NCBI RefSeq assembly: GCF_000346485.2 | Contig: NZ_KQ976354.1 | Span: 4,608,436-4,672,435 of the forward strand | Length of the DNA stretch: 64,000 bases | Reading direction: 5' to 3' | Source of the DNA: Scytonema hofmannii PCC 7110 | Lineage (GTDB): Bacteria; Cyanobacteriota; Cyanobacteriia; Cyanobacteriales; Nostocaceae | Shown here: in pieces, positions 16,301-24,600 of the stretch | Layout of the letters: each line of letters opens with the position of its first letter | Position numbering within the stretch: position 1 is the stretch's first letter | The notes under the pieces: generated by a model | What the model was told of the DNA's origin: nothing | What the model saw: only the letters and a program-made list of their open reading frames with translations | Database searches by the model: none | Program-made: the position numbers and the translations under genes

Positions 16301-18784
16301 TCAGAAAAAACAAAGATGGCATTTCAAGAAGCTTTGCAAGATGGACACAAAGTGACATTACCTGCAAGCAAAGAGGTCACTGCAACTGAGTCCCAGCAAA
16401 TCACTCCACCTGAAACAGCAACCCCAGAAAATAGCGGGAATGGGAATCACAAAACTGCCCAAGAACAACTAGTCACAGATTTTATGGCAAAATTAGCCGA
16501 GAAAAAATCTGTCACTCCCTCATCTTCTGCATCCCATGACGATTCGGATAAACCGGAACAGAAACCCGGTTTCTCCAAGAAACCGGGTTTCTCTCAACAC
16601 GAACAACCCCACTCCCCCTCTTCCTCCCCCACTCCTCTTCCTTCACCTCAACCAGTCCTAGAGGCGAAAATGCAAACAAATTCCAATCAACTCGTGAATC
16701 ATCAACAAGTTTTAACAAGCTTAGAATACGTCCTGACACAATTCCAGCAAAATCAGAAAGAGAACCTGCAAGTCCACGGTCAATATCTCAACCATCAAGC
16801 GGAATACGTCAAAACATTTTTCCAACTCATGCAGCAACAAAATACTTTGTTAGCTAGCAACCCTTCTTCAACAGAAGCCACAAAGCTCAAGCCATCTTTA
16901 ATAGAAAGCTTAGAGCGCAGCATGATGCAATTCCACGATCAACAAGGCGATACTCTACGCATTCACGAGCAATATCTTACAGCACAAGTAGAAGTCACGC
17001 AAAACTTTTTCCAACTTCTACAGCAAGAGTATTCACAGTTGATTGGTGGTAAATTAGCGATTACTCAACCTGTAGTTCCTTCCGAGGTAACAACACCAGT
17101 TGTTTATAAAGAACAGCACACTCAGATTGTTGTAGAGACAGCAACACCCAAACAAGAAAACCTTAGCCAACCCACAACCACTACACAAGTACTCAAGGTT
17201 GAGCCACAGCCTGCTGTCAAAATGGATGCCAAATTGCATTCAGTTGCAGAAACTTTCACTGTAGAGAAAGTCGCAGTGGTAACAGATGTTGAAGCAGATA
17301 CTGTAGCGACTAAGCTAACAGTTAGTCTTACACCCCAACCATCTGTTCCTAACCTTGCTAAAGCAACCAATACCAATTTAGCTGACTTAGATCAGAAACT
17401 GTTAGCCATCACAAGTGAAAAAACGGGCTATCCAGTAGAAATGCTCGATTTAGACATGGATATGGAAGCAGACTTAGGTATTGACTCCATCAAACGAGTA
17501 GAAATCTTGGGAGGACTGCAAGAACTCTACCCCGATTTACCCCAGCCTAATCTAGAAGAACTCGCAGAAAAACGTACCATTGGTCAGATTGTAGAGTATT
17601 TACAATTTAATGCTTCTCAATCTGTTACTGAAACAACTGTATTGAGTGTAGATACAGCAACTGCTTTAGTACCAATAAAAATTGCAACAGAGATTGCAGC
17701 AGATGTAGTAGGTGAGATAACCGTAAGCCCTACAGAGAACTTATCCGTTGCTGAGGGTACAGAATTGGGTCAAACTTTGCTAGCAATTACTAGTGAAAAA
17801 ACAGGTTACCCAGTTGAGATGCTCGATTTAGAGATGGATATGGAAGCAGACTTGGGTATTGATTCCATCAAACGAGTAGAAATTTTAGGGGCGATGCAAG
17901 AAATGTACCCCAATTTGCCCAAGCCCAATGTAGAAGAACTCGGAGAACTACGCACCATAGGTCAAATTGTCAGTTACCTGCAAACCCTGGTAGGCGACGA
18001 AAAAAAAAAGTCTCTGAATCCGTCTTGCAACCAACCCCCTAGCCTAAACAGCAATCCTCTCCGGCGTCAAGTCCAACTCAGAACACTACCTCAACCAGAT
18101 TTTTTGGATTTTACAATACCACAAGGGCATGTCTGTTTGCTAACACATGATGGTACCCTCACCACTTCCAAATTAGCTGACTCTCTTTTAGAGCATGGTT
18201 GGAAAGTAGTTGTTCTGAGTTTTCCGCCATCACTCATCTCACAACCAATGCCTCTACCAGCAGAAGCCCACTGCATCCAATTGGCCGATTTGAGCGAAGA
18301 ACACCTGCAACAACAGTTGACAAACATCTCTACCAACTACGGACCAATTGGCACTTTTATTCATCTCAATCCTCTTCTTGAGGTCACGTACAACGGCAAG
18401 ATTCCTTATCTAGAAGAAGAAAAAGCGATTGTCAAGTATGTTTTTCTGATAGCAAAACACCTTAAAAAGTTCTTGAATGAAGCAGCAGAATACGGACGCA
18501 GTAGTTTTATAACAGTTGCTCGCTTAAATGGAGCTTTTGGCTTAGGACAAAACGTTAATTTTGGGCCAATTTCTGCTGGTTTATTTGGATTAACCAAAAC
18601 TCTTAACTGGGAATGGCAAAAAGTATTTTGTCGAGCGATCGATCTTAGCCCTCAGATTGATGACGAAGACTCAGCAAATTGCATTATTGCTGAACTGCAC
18701 GATCCAAATCTTTACATCACCGAAGTTGGTTACGGTTGCGAAGGGCGAGTCACTCTGATTAGTACCCCTGAAAAGAGGGAGTGA
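13343..18784 (+). CDS. hglE: Heterocyst glycolipid polyketide synthase HglE
   Basis: 1813 residues, PfaA-like type I synthase. The ketosynthase (about 50-510) has the catalytic triad Cys252 (VDAACASSF), His387 (EAHGTGT) and His427 (KSQIGHTKAA). The acyltransferase (about 625-940) has GQGSQY and GHSFGE with Ser724. A long linker (about 1000-1340) holds two copies of a helical motif around ENLQVHGQYL and DTLRIHEQYL. Two almost identical ACPs follow, with phosphopantetheine Ser1382 and Ser1508 (LGIDSIKR). The C-terminal 280 residues match the structural half of a ketoreductase but stop before the NADPH site, which is carried by the gene at 19556. The product would feed long-chain alcohol synthesis for heterocyst glycolipids. 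HetI is the expected ACP activator. Dispersed repeat DNA is embedded at 16562-16640. Confidence 0.95.
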   Translation: MSAHSIDNALAELAAEISHFEKVVNRCIEEKKMMPEQSMSIDKINRKLQNSPIAIIGMASLFAKSRNLQEYWQNILNKQDCITDVPSTHWNIDEYYDPNPRTPEEKTYCKRGGFIPYVDFDPMEFGIPPSILEVTDVAQLLSLVVAKEAMEDAGYDASREFNRETIGVILGVAGSQLGLPLAARLEYPVWEKVLKSSGLSDEDTQKIIKKIKSAYVNWDENAFPGMLGNVVAGRIANRLNLGGINCVVDAACASSFAALKMAISELIEHRCDMMVTGGVDTDNTIMAYMCFSKTPAVSPSDNVKPFDAKSDGMMLGEGIGMVLLKRLDDAVRDNDKIYAVIKGIGTSSDGRFKSIYAPRQEGQVKALQRAYEDAGFAPETVSLIEAHGTGTLAGDPTEFASINQFFGENNSKKQYIALGTVKSQIGHTKAAAGAASLIKTALALHHKILPPTINITQPNPKLNITNSPFYLNTETRPWIRVEGEAPRRAGISSFGFGGTNYHVVLEEYEAPKEQTYRVHSTPNEILLFAQTPTQLLASCEEMLAKLLSEAGAKNYAELVEASKSQEIPLSAARIGFVAESCAETCKLLQIGIDLLKNKTSAPSWEHPQGIFYRQTGIELEGKIVALFSGQGSQYLNMGRELGINFPVMQHLFGYMDSLLLKDNLQTLSSIVFPHSVFEEAEKNAQVAALQRTEYAQPAIGMLSASLYKILQQTGFKANFAAGHSFGELTALWAAGVLSEEDYCFLVKARGQAMAAPQDPDYDAGAMLAVKEEVGKIEGLLKQYPKVSVANLNSPRQVVLAGPAAEIAKLRLVLQEQGLTAISLPVSAAFHTPSIAFAQKAFANAIKSVKFQNAKIPVYTNVTAKQYPQEAQAIQTILENHLSNPVLFKQEIEHIYAAGGYCFVEFGPRKILTGLVQEILGDRPHMTVALNPSTQKNSDRALREAVVQLRVAGMPLKNLDPYQLPPTVPPTKKTKGLTVPLNGINYVSEKTKMAFQEALQDGHKVTLPASKEVTATESQQITPPETATPENSGNGNHKTAQEQLVTDFMAKLAEKKSVTPSSSASHDDSDKPEQKPGFSKKPGFSQHEQPHSPSSSPTPLPSPQPVLEAKMQTNSNQLVNHQQVLTSLEYVLTQFQQNQKENLQVHGQYLNHQAEYVKTFFQLMQQQNTLLASNPSSTEATKLKPSLIESLERSMMQFHDQQGDTLRIHEQYLTAQVEVTQNFFQLLQQEYSQLIGGKLAITQPVVPSEVTTPVVYKEQHTQIVVETATPKQENLSQPTTTTQVLKVEPQPAVKMDAKLHSVAETFTVEKVAVVTDVEADTVATKLTVSLTPQPSVPNLAKATNTNLADLDQKLLAITSEKTGYPVEMLDLDMDMEADLGIDSIKRVEILGGLQELYPDLPQPNLEELAEKRTIGQIVEYLQFNASQSVTETTVLSVDTATALVPIKIATEIAADVVGEITVSPTENLSVAEGTELGQTLLAITSEKTGYPVEMLDLEMDMEADLGIDSIKRVEILGAMQEMYPNLPKPNVEELGELRTIGQIVSYLQTLVGDEKKKSLNPSCNQPPSLNSNPLRRQVQLRTLPQPDFLDFTIPQGHVCLLTHDGTLTTSKLADSLLEHGWKVVVLSFPPSLISQPMPLPAEAHCIQLADLSEEHLQQQLTNISTNYGPIGTFIHLNPLLEVTYNGKIPYLEEEKAIVKYVFLIAKHLKKFLNEAAEYGRSSFITVARLNGAFGLGQNVNFGPISAGLFGLTKTLNWEWQKVFCRAIDLSPQIDDEDSANCIIAELHDPNLYITEVGYGCEGRVTLISTPEKRE
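16562..16640 (+). repeat. Dispersed palindromic repeat embedded in hglE linker
   Basis: AAACCCGGTTTCT and AAGAAACCGGGTTTCT form an inverted repeat, followed by CCCCACTCC/CCTCTTCC tandem units. Related sequence occurs in intergenic DNA (9968-9986). In hglE it is in frame and encodes KPGFSKKPGFS and a Pro/Ser-rich tract between the AT domain and the ACPs. Confidence 0.75.
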
Positions 18785-18866
18785 GGGAGTAAGGGAGTGA
18801 GGTAATAACTCACCCCCAATCCCCAATCCCTAATCCAAAATCCAAAATCCAAAATCCAAAATCGTT
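18785..18866. repeat. Tandem repeats between hglE and membrane-protein gene
   Basis: GGGAGTGA/GGGAGTAA units are followed by CAATCCC and then four CAAAATC units ending just before ATG 18867. The spacing and shared orientation fit a single transcript. Confidence 0.8.
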
Positions 18867-19373
18867 ATGGCAAAAGTTAATTACATTGGTCGCATATTAG
18901 ATAGAGAGAAACATGCTCCGATCGGTGGAGCTAAAATCTCCATTGGTCTACCTGGTAAAGAACTTATTGTTTACACTGATTTGGAAGGAATTTATAAATT
19001 TCCCGTTGATTTTGGTAATTACAGTGTCCTTGAGGGAGAAATCAAAGTAGAAGCTAAAAATTACAAAAGCTACAGCGCTTTTCTAAGACTCTCTCCAGAG
19101 AACAAAGACCTTGGCGATATTCGACTCGTTTATCCCCACCATCAAGAAAGCGATCGCAAATTACAAACCTCAGTCAGTTCAGTCACCTCAGTCAGATCGG
19201 AAAGCTCGGAAAACAACATTGCACTCCCACTTGTAGCAGCTATCATGGTCGTATTTGCTCTCATTGTAGCAGCAATGACATTACCATCCTCTCAAGAAAA
19301 CCAGCCTCAAGAAATCCCAGAAAACACTATCAACCTTCAAGCACCTATAAATATTGCGAAATTTCCTTTTTAA
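18867..19373 (+). CDS. Single-pass membrane protein with carboxypeptidase-regulatory-like domain
   Basis: 168 residues. Residues 1-95 look like a small beta-sandwich of the carboxypeptidase regulatory type: GRILDREKHAPIGGAKISI, then TDLEGIYKFPV, which is the usual P-x-x-G-A ... D-x-x-G-x-Y pattern. One hydrophobic helix follows at about 118-141 (LPLVAAIMVVFALIVAAM). The last 28 residues are Pro/Gln/Asn-rich. The helix is internal and there is no signal peptide, so topology is uncertain. It lies between hglE and the gene for the rest of the ketoreductase and probably shares their transcript. It might tether the synthase to the membrane; this is inference. By order it could be the counterpart of hglF, which I cannot confirm. 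Confidence 0.65.
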   Translation: MAKVNYIGRILDREKHAPIGGAKISIGLPGKELIVYTDLEGIYKFPVDFGNYSVLEGEIKVEAKNYKSYSAFLRLSPENKDLGDIRLVYPHHQESDRKLQTSVSSVTSVRSESSENNIALPLVAAIMVVFALIVAAMTLPSSQENQPQEIPENTINLQAPINIAKFPF

Positions 19374-19470
19374 ACCGCAGATGAACGCAGACGAACGCAG
19401 ATAATTCTTAACTGCTCTTCCTCTCTTCTTCCTTCGCGCTCTTTGCGTCTTTGCGGTTCATTAAAAAAAA
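19374..19470. repeat. AACCGCAGA-type dispersed repeat
   Basis: AACCGCAGATGAACGCAGAC units (19374-19402) and the reverse-oriented TTTGCGTCTTTGCGGTTCA (19440-19460) bracket a pyrimidine-rich stretch and can pair. The same words recur at 21411-21440, 26610-26645, 30160-30220 and inside hglD. Confidence 0.75.
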
Positions 19471-19555
19471 ATATTTAAGCGGGAAGATAACACAAATCCA
19501 ACTTTCTGCATTCTTCTTTGCAACCTGCATGAAATACAAAAAATACGGAGAATCT

Positions 19556-21295
19556 ATGACTGCAATCAGCACAATTCAGCCATCATCAGTTTTTCTTGTC
19601 AGTGGAGGTGCAAAAGGTATCACAGCCAAATGTGTCCTTAAATTAGCACAACACTATTCCTGTAAATTCATTCTTTTAGGTCGCTCAGAACTGTTAGAAA
19701 CCGAACCCGATTATGCTCGCGATTGCTTTGAAGAACCCATTTTAAAAAAGCGCATTATGGAATACCTTCTCTCACTAGGAGAGAAACCAACACCCATAAG
19801 CGTCCAAAAACTCTACAACCAAATTGCATCCAGCCGAGAAATCAAACAAACATTAGAAACAATTAAACAAGCTGGAGGATACGCAAAATATGTCAGCGCC
19901 GATGTCACCGACAACCAAGCACTCAAAGAAAAACTAAAAAGTGTCACCGAACAACTTGGTTCAATTAACGGAATCATTCATGGTGCTGGTAATTTAGCAG
20001 ATAAGTTGATTGAAAAGAAAACAGAACAGGATTTTGAAAAGGTTTATACAGCCAAAGTTAAAGGATTAGAAAATCTTTTATCCTGCGTAAAAGCCAATCA
20101 ACTGGAATACTTAGTTTTATTTTCCTCCGTCACAGGTTTTTACGGTAATATAGGTCAAACTGACTACGCGATCGCAAACGAAATCCTCAATAAATCAGCC
20201 CATCTTGTCAAGCAACGCTATCCTGAATGTCATGTAGTTGCTATCAATTGGGGTGGTTGGGATAGCGGTATGGTGACACCAGAATTAAAAAAAGAGTTTG
20301 CTCGTCGAGGTATTGATATCTTATCCGTTGAAGAAGGAACACAAATGCTCGTCAACGAACTCCATCCTGCAAATCACAACACCGCACAAGTCGTTATTGG
20401 TAGCCCCTTAATTCCACCTCCCATTCCATTAAAGTCCGAACTGCAAACCCATCGACTCCGTCGCAAACTATCACTCGAAAACAATACCTTTTTGCTCGAT
20501 CACGTCATTGCTGGTAAAGCAGTTTTACCAGCCACTTGTGCAGTCTCATGGATGGTAGACTCCTGCGAACAGCTTTATCCAGGTTATAGATTCTTCAGTA
20601 ACACTGATTTCAAAGTTTACAAAGGAATCACCTTTAATGAAACCTTAGCAAATGAATACATTTTAGATTTGCAAGAAATTTCCAAAACAGAATCTCAAGA
20701 AATTATCCTGCAAGCCAAAATCTGGAGCCAATCCCCCAACGGAAAACCCATCTATCATTTTAGTATAGATCGCGTTCAGCTTGTGCGAGAACTGCCTAAG
20801 CGTCCTACATATGAATCCTTAAATTTGACAGAAGATAATATCATTACCATGACGGGTAAAGATTTTTATCAAGCAAAAACAGCGTCTTTTTTCCCACTAT
20901 TTCATGGAGACTCTTTCCAAGAACTCAGACGAGTTTTAAATATTAGCGCTGAAAAAATTACAACCGAGTGTATTTGGCGTGAAATTACCCTAAAACAACA
21001 AGGACAATTCCCGGTAGGTTGGGTTAATCCTTATTCCATTGATTTAAGCACTCATCCCTTATGGATTTGGATGCAACATTTTCATCAAGAAATTTGCTTA
21101 CCTGCTAGCCAGCAAAAGTATGAACAATACACCCAAATTCCATGCAATACGCCTTTTTATGTATCTTGTGAGGTGATATCAAAGACAGCAACTAGTGTAG
21201 CTGCAAATTTTATCGTACACGATGAGCAAGGTAATATCTGCTCGCGTCTTTTAGGTGGCAAAGGTACTATTATCCCTACTCAGTCTTTGAGTTAG
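19556..21295 (+). CDS. Ketoreductase (catalytic half)-dehydratase protein of heterocyst glycolipid synthase
   Basis: 580 residues from ATG 19556, chosen because it has ACGGAG six bases upstream; the frame is open further back. It starts directly at the NADPH-binding motif (VFLVSGGAKGITAK, residues 12-25). The Ser-Tyr-Asn catalytic elements are LFSSVTGFYG and QTDYAIANEIL, followed by INWGGWDSGMV. Residues about 300-580 resemble a polyketide dehydratase/hot-dog domain: NTFLLDHVIAGKAVLPATCA places the catalytic-type His in LLDHVIAGKAVLP. It lacks the KR structural half, which is found at the C-terminus of HglE. It would reduce and dehydrate the growing chain. By position it is probably the gene called hglG in Anabaena, a name I am not certain of. 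Confidence 0.88.
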   Translation: MTAISTIQPSSVFLVSGGAKGITAKCVLKLAQHYSCKFILLGRSELLETEPDYARDCFEEPILKKRIMEYLLSLGEKPTPISVQKLYNQIASSREIKQTLETIKQAGGYAKYVSADVTDNQALKEKLKSVTEQLGSINGIIHGAGNLADKLIEKKTEQDFEKVYTAKVKGLENLLSCVKANQLEYLVLFSSVTGFYGNIGQTDYAIANEILNKSAHLVKQRYPECHVVAINWGGWDSGMVTPELKKEFARRGIDILSVEEGTQMLVNELHPANHNTAQVVIGSPLIPPPIPLKSELQTHRLRRKLSLENNTFLLDHVIAGKAVLPATCAVSWMVDSCEQLYPGYRFFSNTDFKVYKGITFNETLANEYILDLQEISKTESQEIILQAKIWSQSPNGKPIYHFSIDRVQLVRELPKRPTYESLNLTEDNIITMTGKDFYQAKTASFFPLFHGDSFQELRRVLNISAEKITTECIWREITLKQQGQFPVGWVNPYSIDLSTHPLWIWMQHFHQEICLPASQQKYEQYTQIPCNTPFYVSCEVISKTATSVAANFIVHDEQGNICSRLLGGKGTIIPTQSLS

Positions 21296-21687
21296 GGGGT
21301 AGAAGGTAGGGAGTAGGGGGTAGGGGTTAGGGGTTAGGGATTGGGGAATAGACACTAGAAACTATTCCCTTCCCAGTCTAAAATTACCTAAACCTCTCCA
21401 ACTCTTTTCTCTGCGTCCTCTGCGTCTCTGCGGTTCATTCAAATAAGTAATTTGGAAACGGAAAACAGTAATCCCTACTCCCGACTCAATACTACTCGGA
21501 TAAGAATTTTGTGGGTTGGGCTTTCCCCTTGGGGAAACTCAACAATGTCCTGTAAATGTTGGGTTTCGTTCCTCAACCCAACCTACGTATTTTCGGATTT
21601 TTACGCAAAACCTACGCAGTATTGACTCCCTACTCCCTACCCCCTAACCCCTAATCCCTCGAATTAACTATTACAAGGAAATTAATT
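21296..21687. repeat. Repeat-filled gap before hglD
   Basis: Three repeat types occupy the gap: GGGGTAG/GGGGTTA heptamers (21296-21350), a CTCTGCGTCTCTGCGGTTCA copy near 21420-21440, and an inverted repeat built on GTGGGTTGGG ... CCCAACCTAC (21511-21588). CTCCCTACTCC units (21628-21660) follow. No gene is visible. AAGGA at 21674-21678 is the ribosome site for hglD. Confidence 0.7.
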
Positions 21688-24600
21688 GTGGAAAAAATAG
21701 CGATCGTTGGATTTTCATGTCTTTTTCCTGAAGCCAAAAACTCAGAAGAATTTTGGCAGAACCTTATTCAACAAAAAGATTCAACATCATTTGTTACTAC
21801 TCAAGAAATAGGAGTCGATCCACAAGTTTTTTACGATCCAGCCAAAGGTCAAGCTGATAAATTTTATTCTCTGCAAGGAGGATTTATTCGTAACTTTCAG
21901 TTTGACTCAACTGGATATAAACTACCCGCAGAATTTCTGCAAAGTTTAGATAATACCTTCAAGTGGTCTCTTGATACTGCAAAACAAGCATTGCAGCATA
22001 GCGGTTATCTAGGAAATGAAGCGATTCTTGCAAAATGTGGAATCATATTAGGCGCACTCTCATTGCCTACCCAATTCTCCAATAAAATATTTGCTCCCAT
22101 TTATCAGCAGGTACTATCCCCCGCCATTAAAGAACTTTTGCAGTGTCAGAACTTTGATTTCACTTCTCCAAATGAGCCTGCAAAAGTTTCTGCTCACAAT
22201 GCAATGATATCGGGTTTGCCAGCTGCAATTGTTGCTCAAGCTTTGGCTTTATCAAATATTCATTTGTGTATTGACGCTGCTTGTTCTTCACCGTTATACG
22301 CTGCTAAACTAGCCTCTCATTATTTGCGGACGCATAAAGCAGATTTAATGTTAGCTGGAGGTATTAGTTGTTCTGACCCTCTGTTTATTCGGATGTTGTT
22401 CTCTGGTATCCAAGGATATCCTGAAGATAATGACCTCAGCCGTCCTTTGGATAAGTCATCGCGAGGGCTGATTACTGCAGATGGAGTAGGGATGGTTGTC
22501 CTGAAACGATACAGCGATGCAGTTAAAGATGGCGATCGCATTTACGCTACTATCTCTGGTACAGGGCTTTCTAACGATGGTAGGGGTAAGCACTTGCTTA
22601 GCCCCAGTTCCAAAGGACAAATTCTCGCTTTTGAACGGGCTTACAAAGAAGCACAAATCAGCCCGAAAGACATTGACTACATGGAGTGCCATGCTACCGG
22701 TACACTATTGGGAGATACTACCGAATTTAATTCAGTAGAAACATTCTTCGGCAAACATCAAGCAACCCCTCTAGTAGGTTCTGTAAAGGGAAATGTTGGG
22801 CATTTGCTAGTTGCGGCTGGTTCCGTCAGCTTGATTAAAGCCCTTTTAAGTATGTCCAAGGGTGTCATTCCACCGACTATCAATATTAGTGACCCCATAG
22901 GAACAGAGAACAACGTCATCGCACCTCAAAGAATTGTTACCAGTACCACTGATTGGCCCAACAAAACACCAGTTAAACGAGCAGCTATTAGTGCCTTTGG
23001 TTTTGGTGGAACTAACGCACATATGATTTTGGAACAAGGAGAAAATTCTCCCTCATCCCCCACTCCCCCGACACCAGTAGCCAAAGTCGCTATCGTGGGT
23101 ATGGATGCGTTTTTCGGTTCCTGTAATGGATTAGATGCTTTTGACCGCAGCATTTATGATGGAACACAAAATTTTATTCCTCTTCCCTCAAACAGATGGC
23201 ATGGTATAGAAGATCGACAAGACCTACTTCAGCAGTACGGATTGCCAGAAGGTAAAGCACCCGTGGGGGCTTACATCCAAGATTTAGAACTAGATACCCT
23301 ATCATATAAAATCCCACCCAATGAGCTAGCAAAGCTTAACCCGCAGCAACTGTTACTTTTGAAAGTTGCCGATCGCGCCTTAAAAGATGCAGGATTGAAA
23401 GAGGGTGGAAATGTCGCCGTTTTGATTGCGGCGGAGACAGAATTCTCAGTACACCAGTTACAGCAAAGATGGAATTTGTCTTGGCAAATCAAAGAAGGAT
23501 TGGCTACTGGTGGAATTTCTTTACCGGAAGACAAACTTGCTCAACTGGAAAACATTACCAAAGATGCCGTTCACCATCCTGTAGAGATTGCGGAATATCT
23601 CAGCTATATCTCTAACATTATGGCAAGTCGCATCTCCTCCCTTTGGGATTTCACAGGTCCAACTTTCACTGTGACTGCAGGAGAAAACTCCACTTTCAAA
23701 GTCTTAGAGATAGCACAAATGCTACTCTCCGCCGGAGAAGTCGATGCCGTGTTAATAGGTGCTGTGGATTTGGCGGGAGGTTTGGAAAATGTCCTATTAC
23801 GAAGCAAACTCGCACCAGTTAATACAGGTACAAATACTTTAAGTTACGACCAGAAAGCAAATGGCTGGATAGTTGGCGAAGGTGCAGGGGCTGTTGTACT
23901 GAAGCGCCATGATACAGCTAAAAAAGACAATGACCGTATATATGCAGTTGTAGATGCTGTTGGTTTTGGAACCGCACCCTGTAGCAGACGCACGCAGATA
24001 GAAGAACAAAATATCAGCGTCCATCAGCGTTCGTCTGCGGTTAGAATTACATCACTTGATGCAGGGACAGTCAGCCAAGCTTGCCAAGAAGCTTTTCAAA
24101 TGGCTGGTATTAAACCCACAGACGTAGAATATTTGGAAGTTTATGGTAGTGGAATTTCCCAAGAAGACGAAGCAGAAATCAAGGGTTTAATTCAAGCGTA
24201 TCCCGCAGGCGAAAATAATTTAAGCTGTGCCATTGGAAGCGTCAAAGCCAATATCGGTCATACCTATGTTGCTTCGGGTATGGCTAGCTTGATTAAAACT
24301 GCACTGTGTCTCTATCACAAGTATATTCCTGCAACTCCTAAATGGTCTGGTGTAAAAAACCAAGAAGTTTGGCAAGGTAGCCCTTTTTATGTGAGCGCGG
24401 AATCAAGACCTTGGTTTTTAGGTAAGGATGCTAAAAAGAGAGTCGCTGCAATTAACAACATGGGAATGGATGGCACCTATGCCCATATCATCCTATCAGA
24501 CGAACCCGAACAGCAACAGCATAACAGCAGGTATCTGCAGCAAATGCCTTACTACCTGTTCCCAATTGTAGGTTGCGATCGCACTGAGTTACTCCAGCAG

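Noticed and set aside
13343-18784. Many antisense frames inside hglE (60-121 residues)
   Set aside because: All lack starts with ribosome sites and known motifs; the sense strand is a full PKS.
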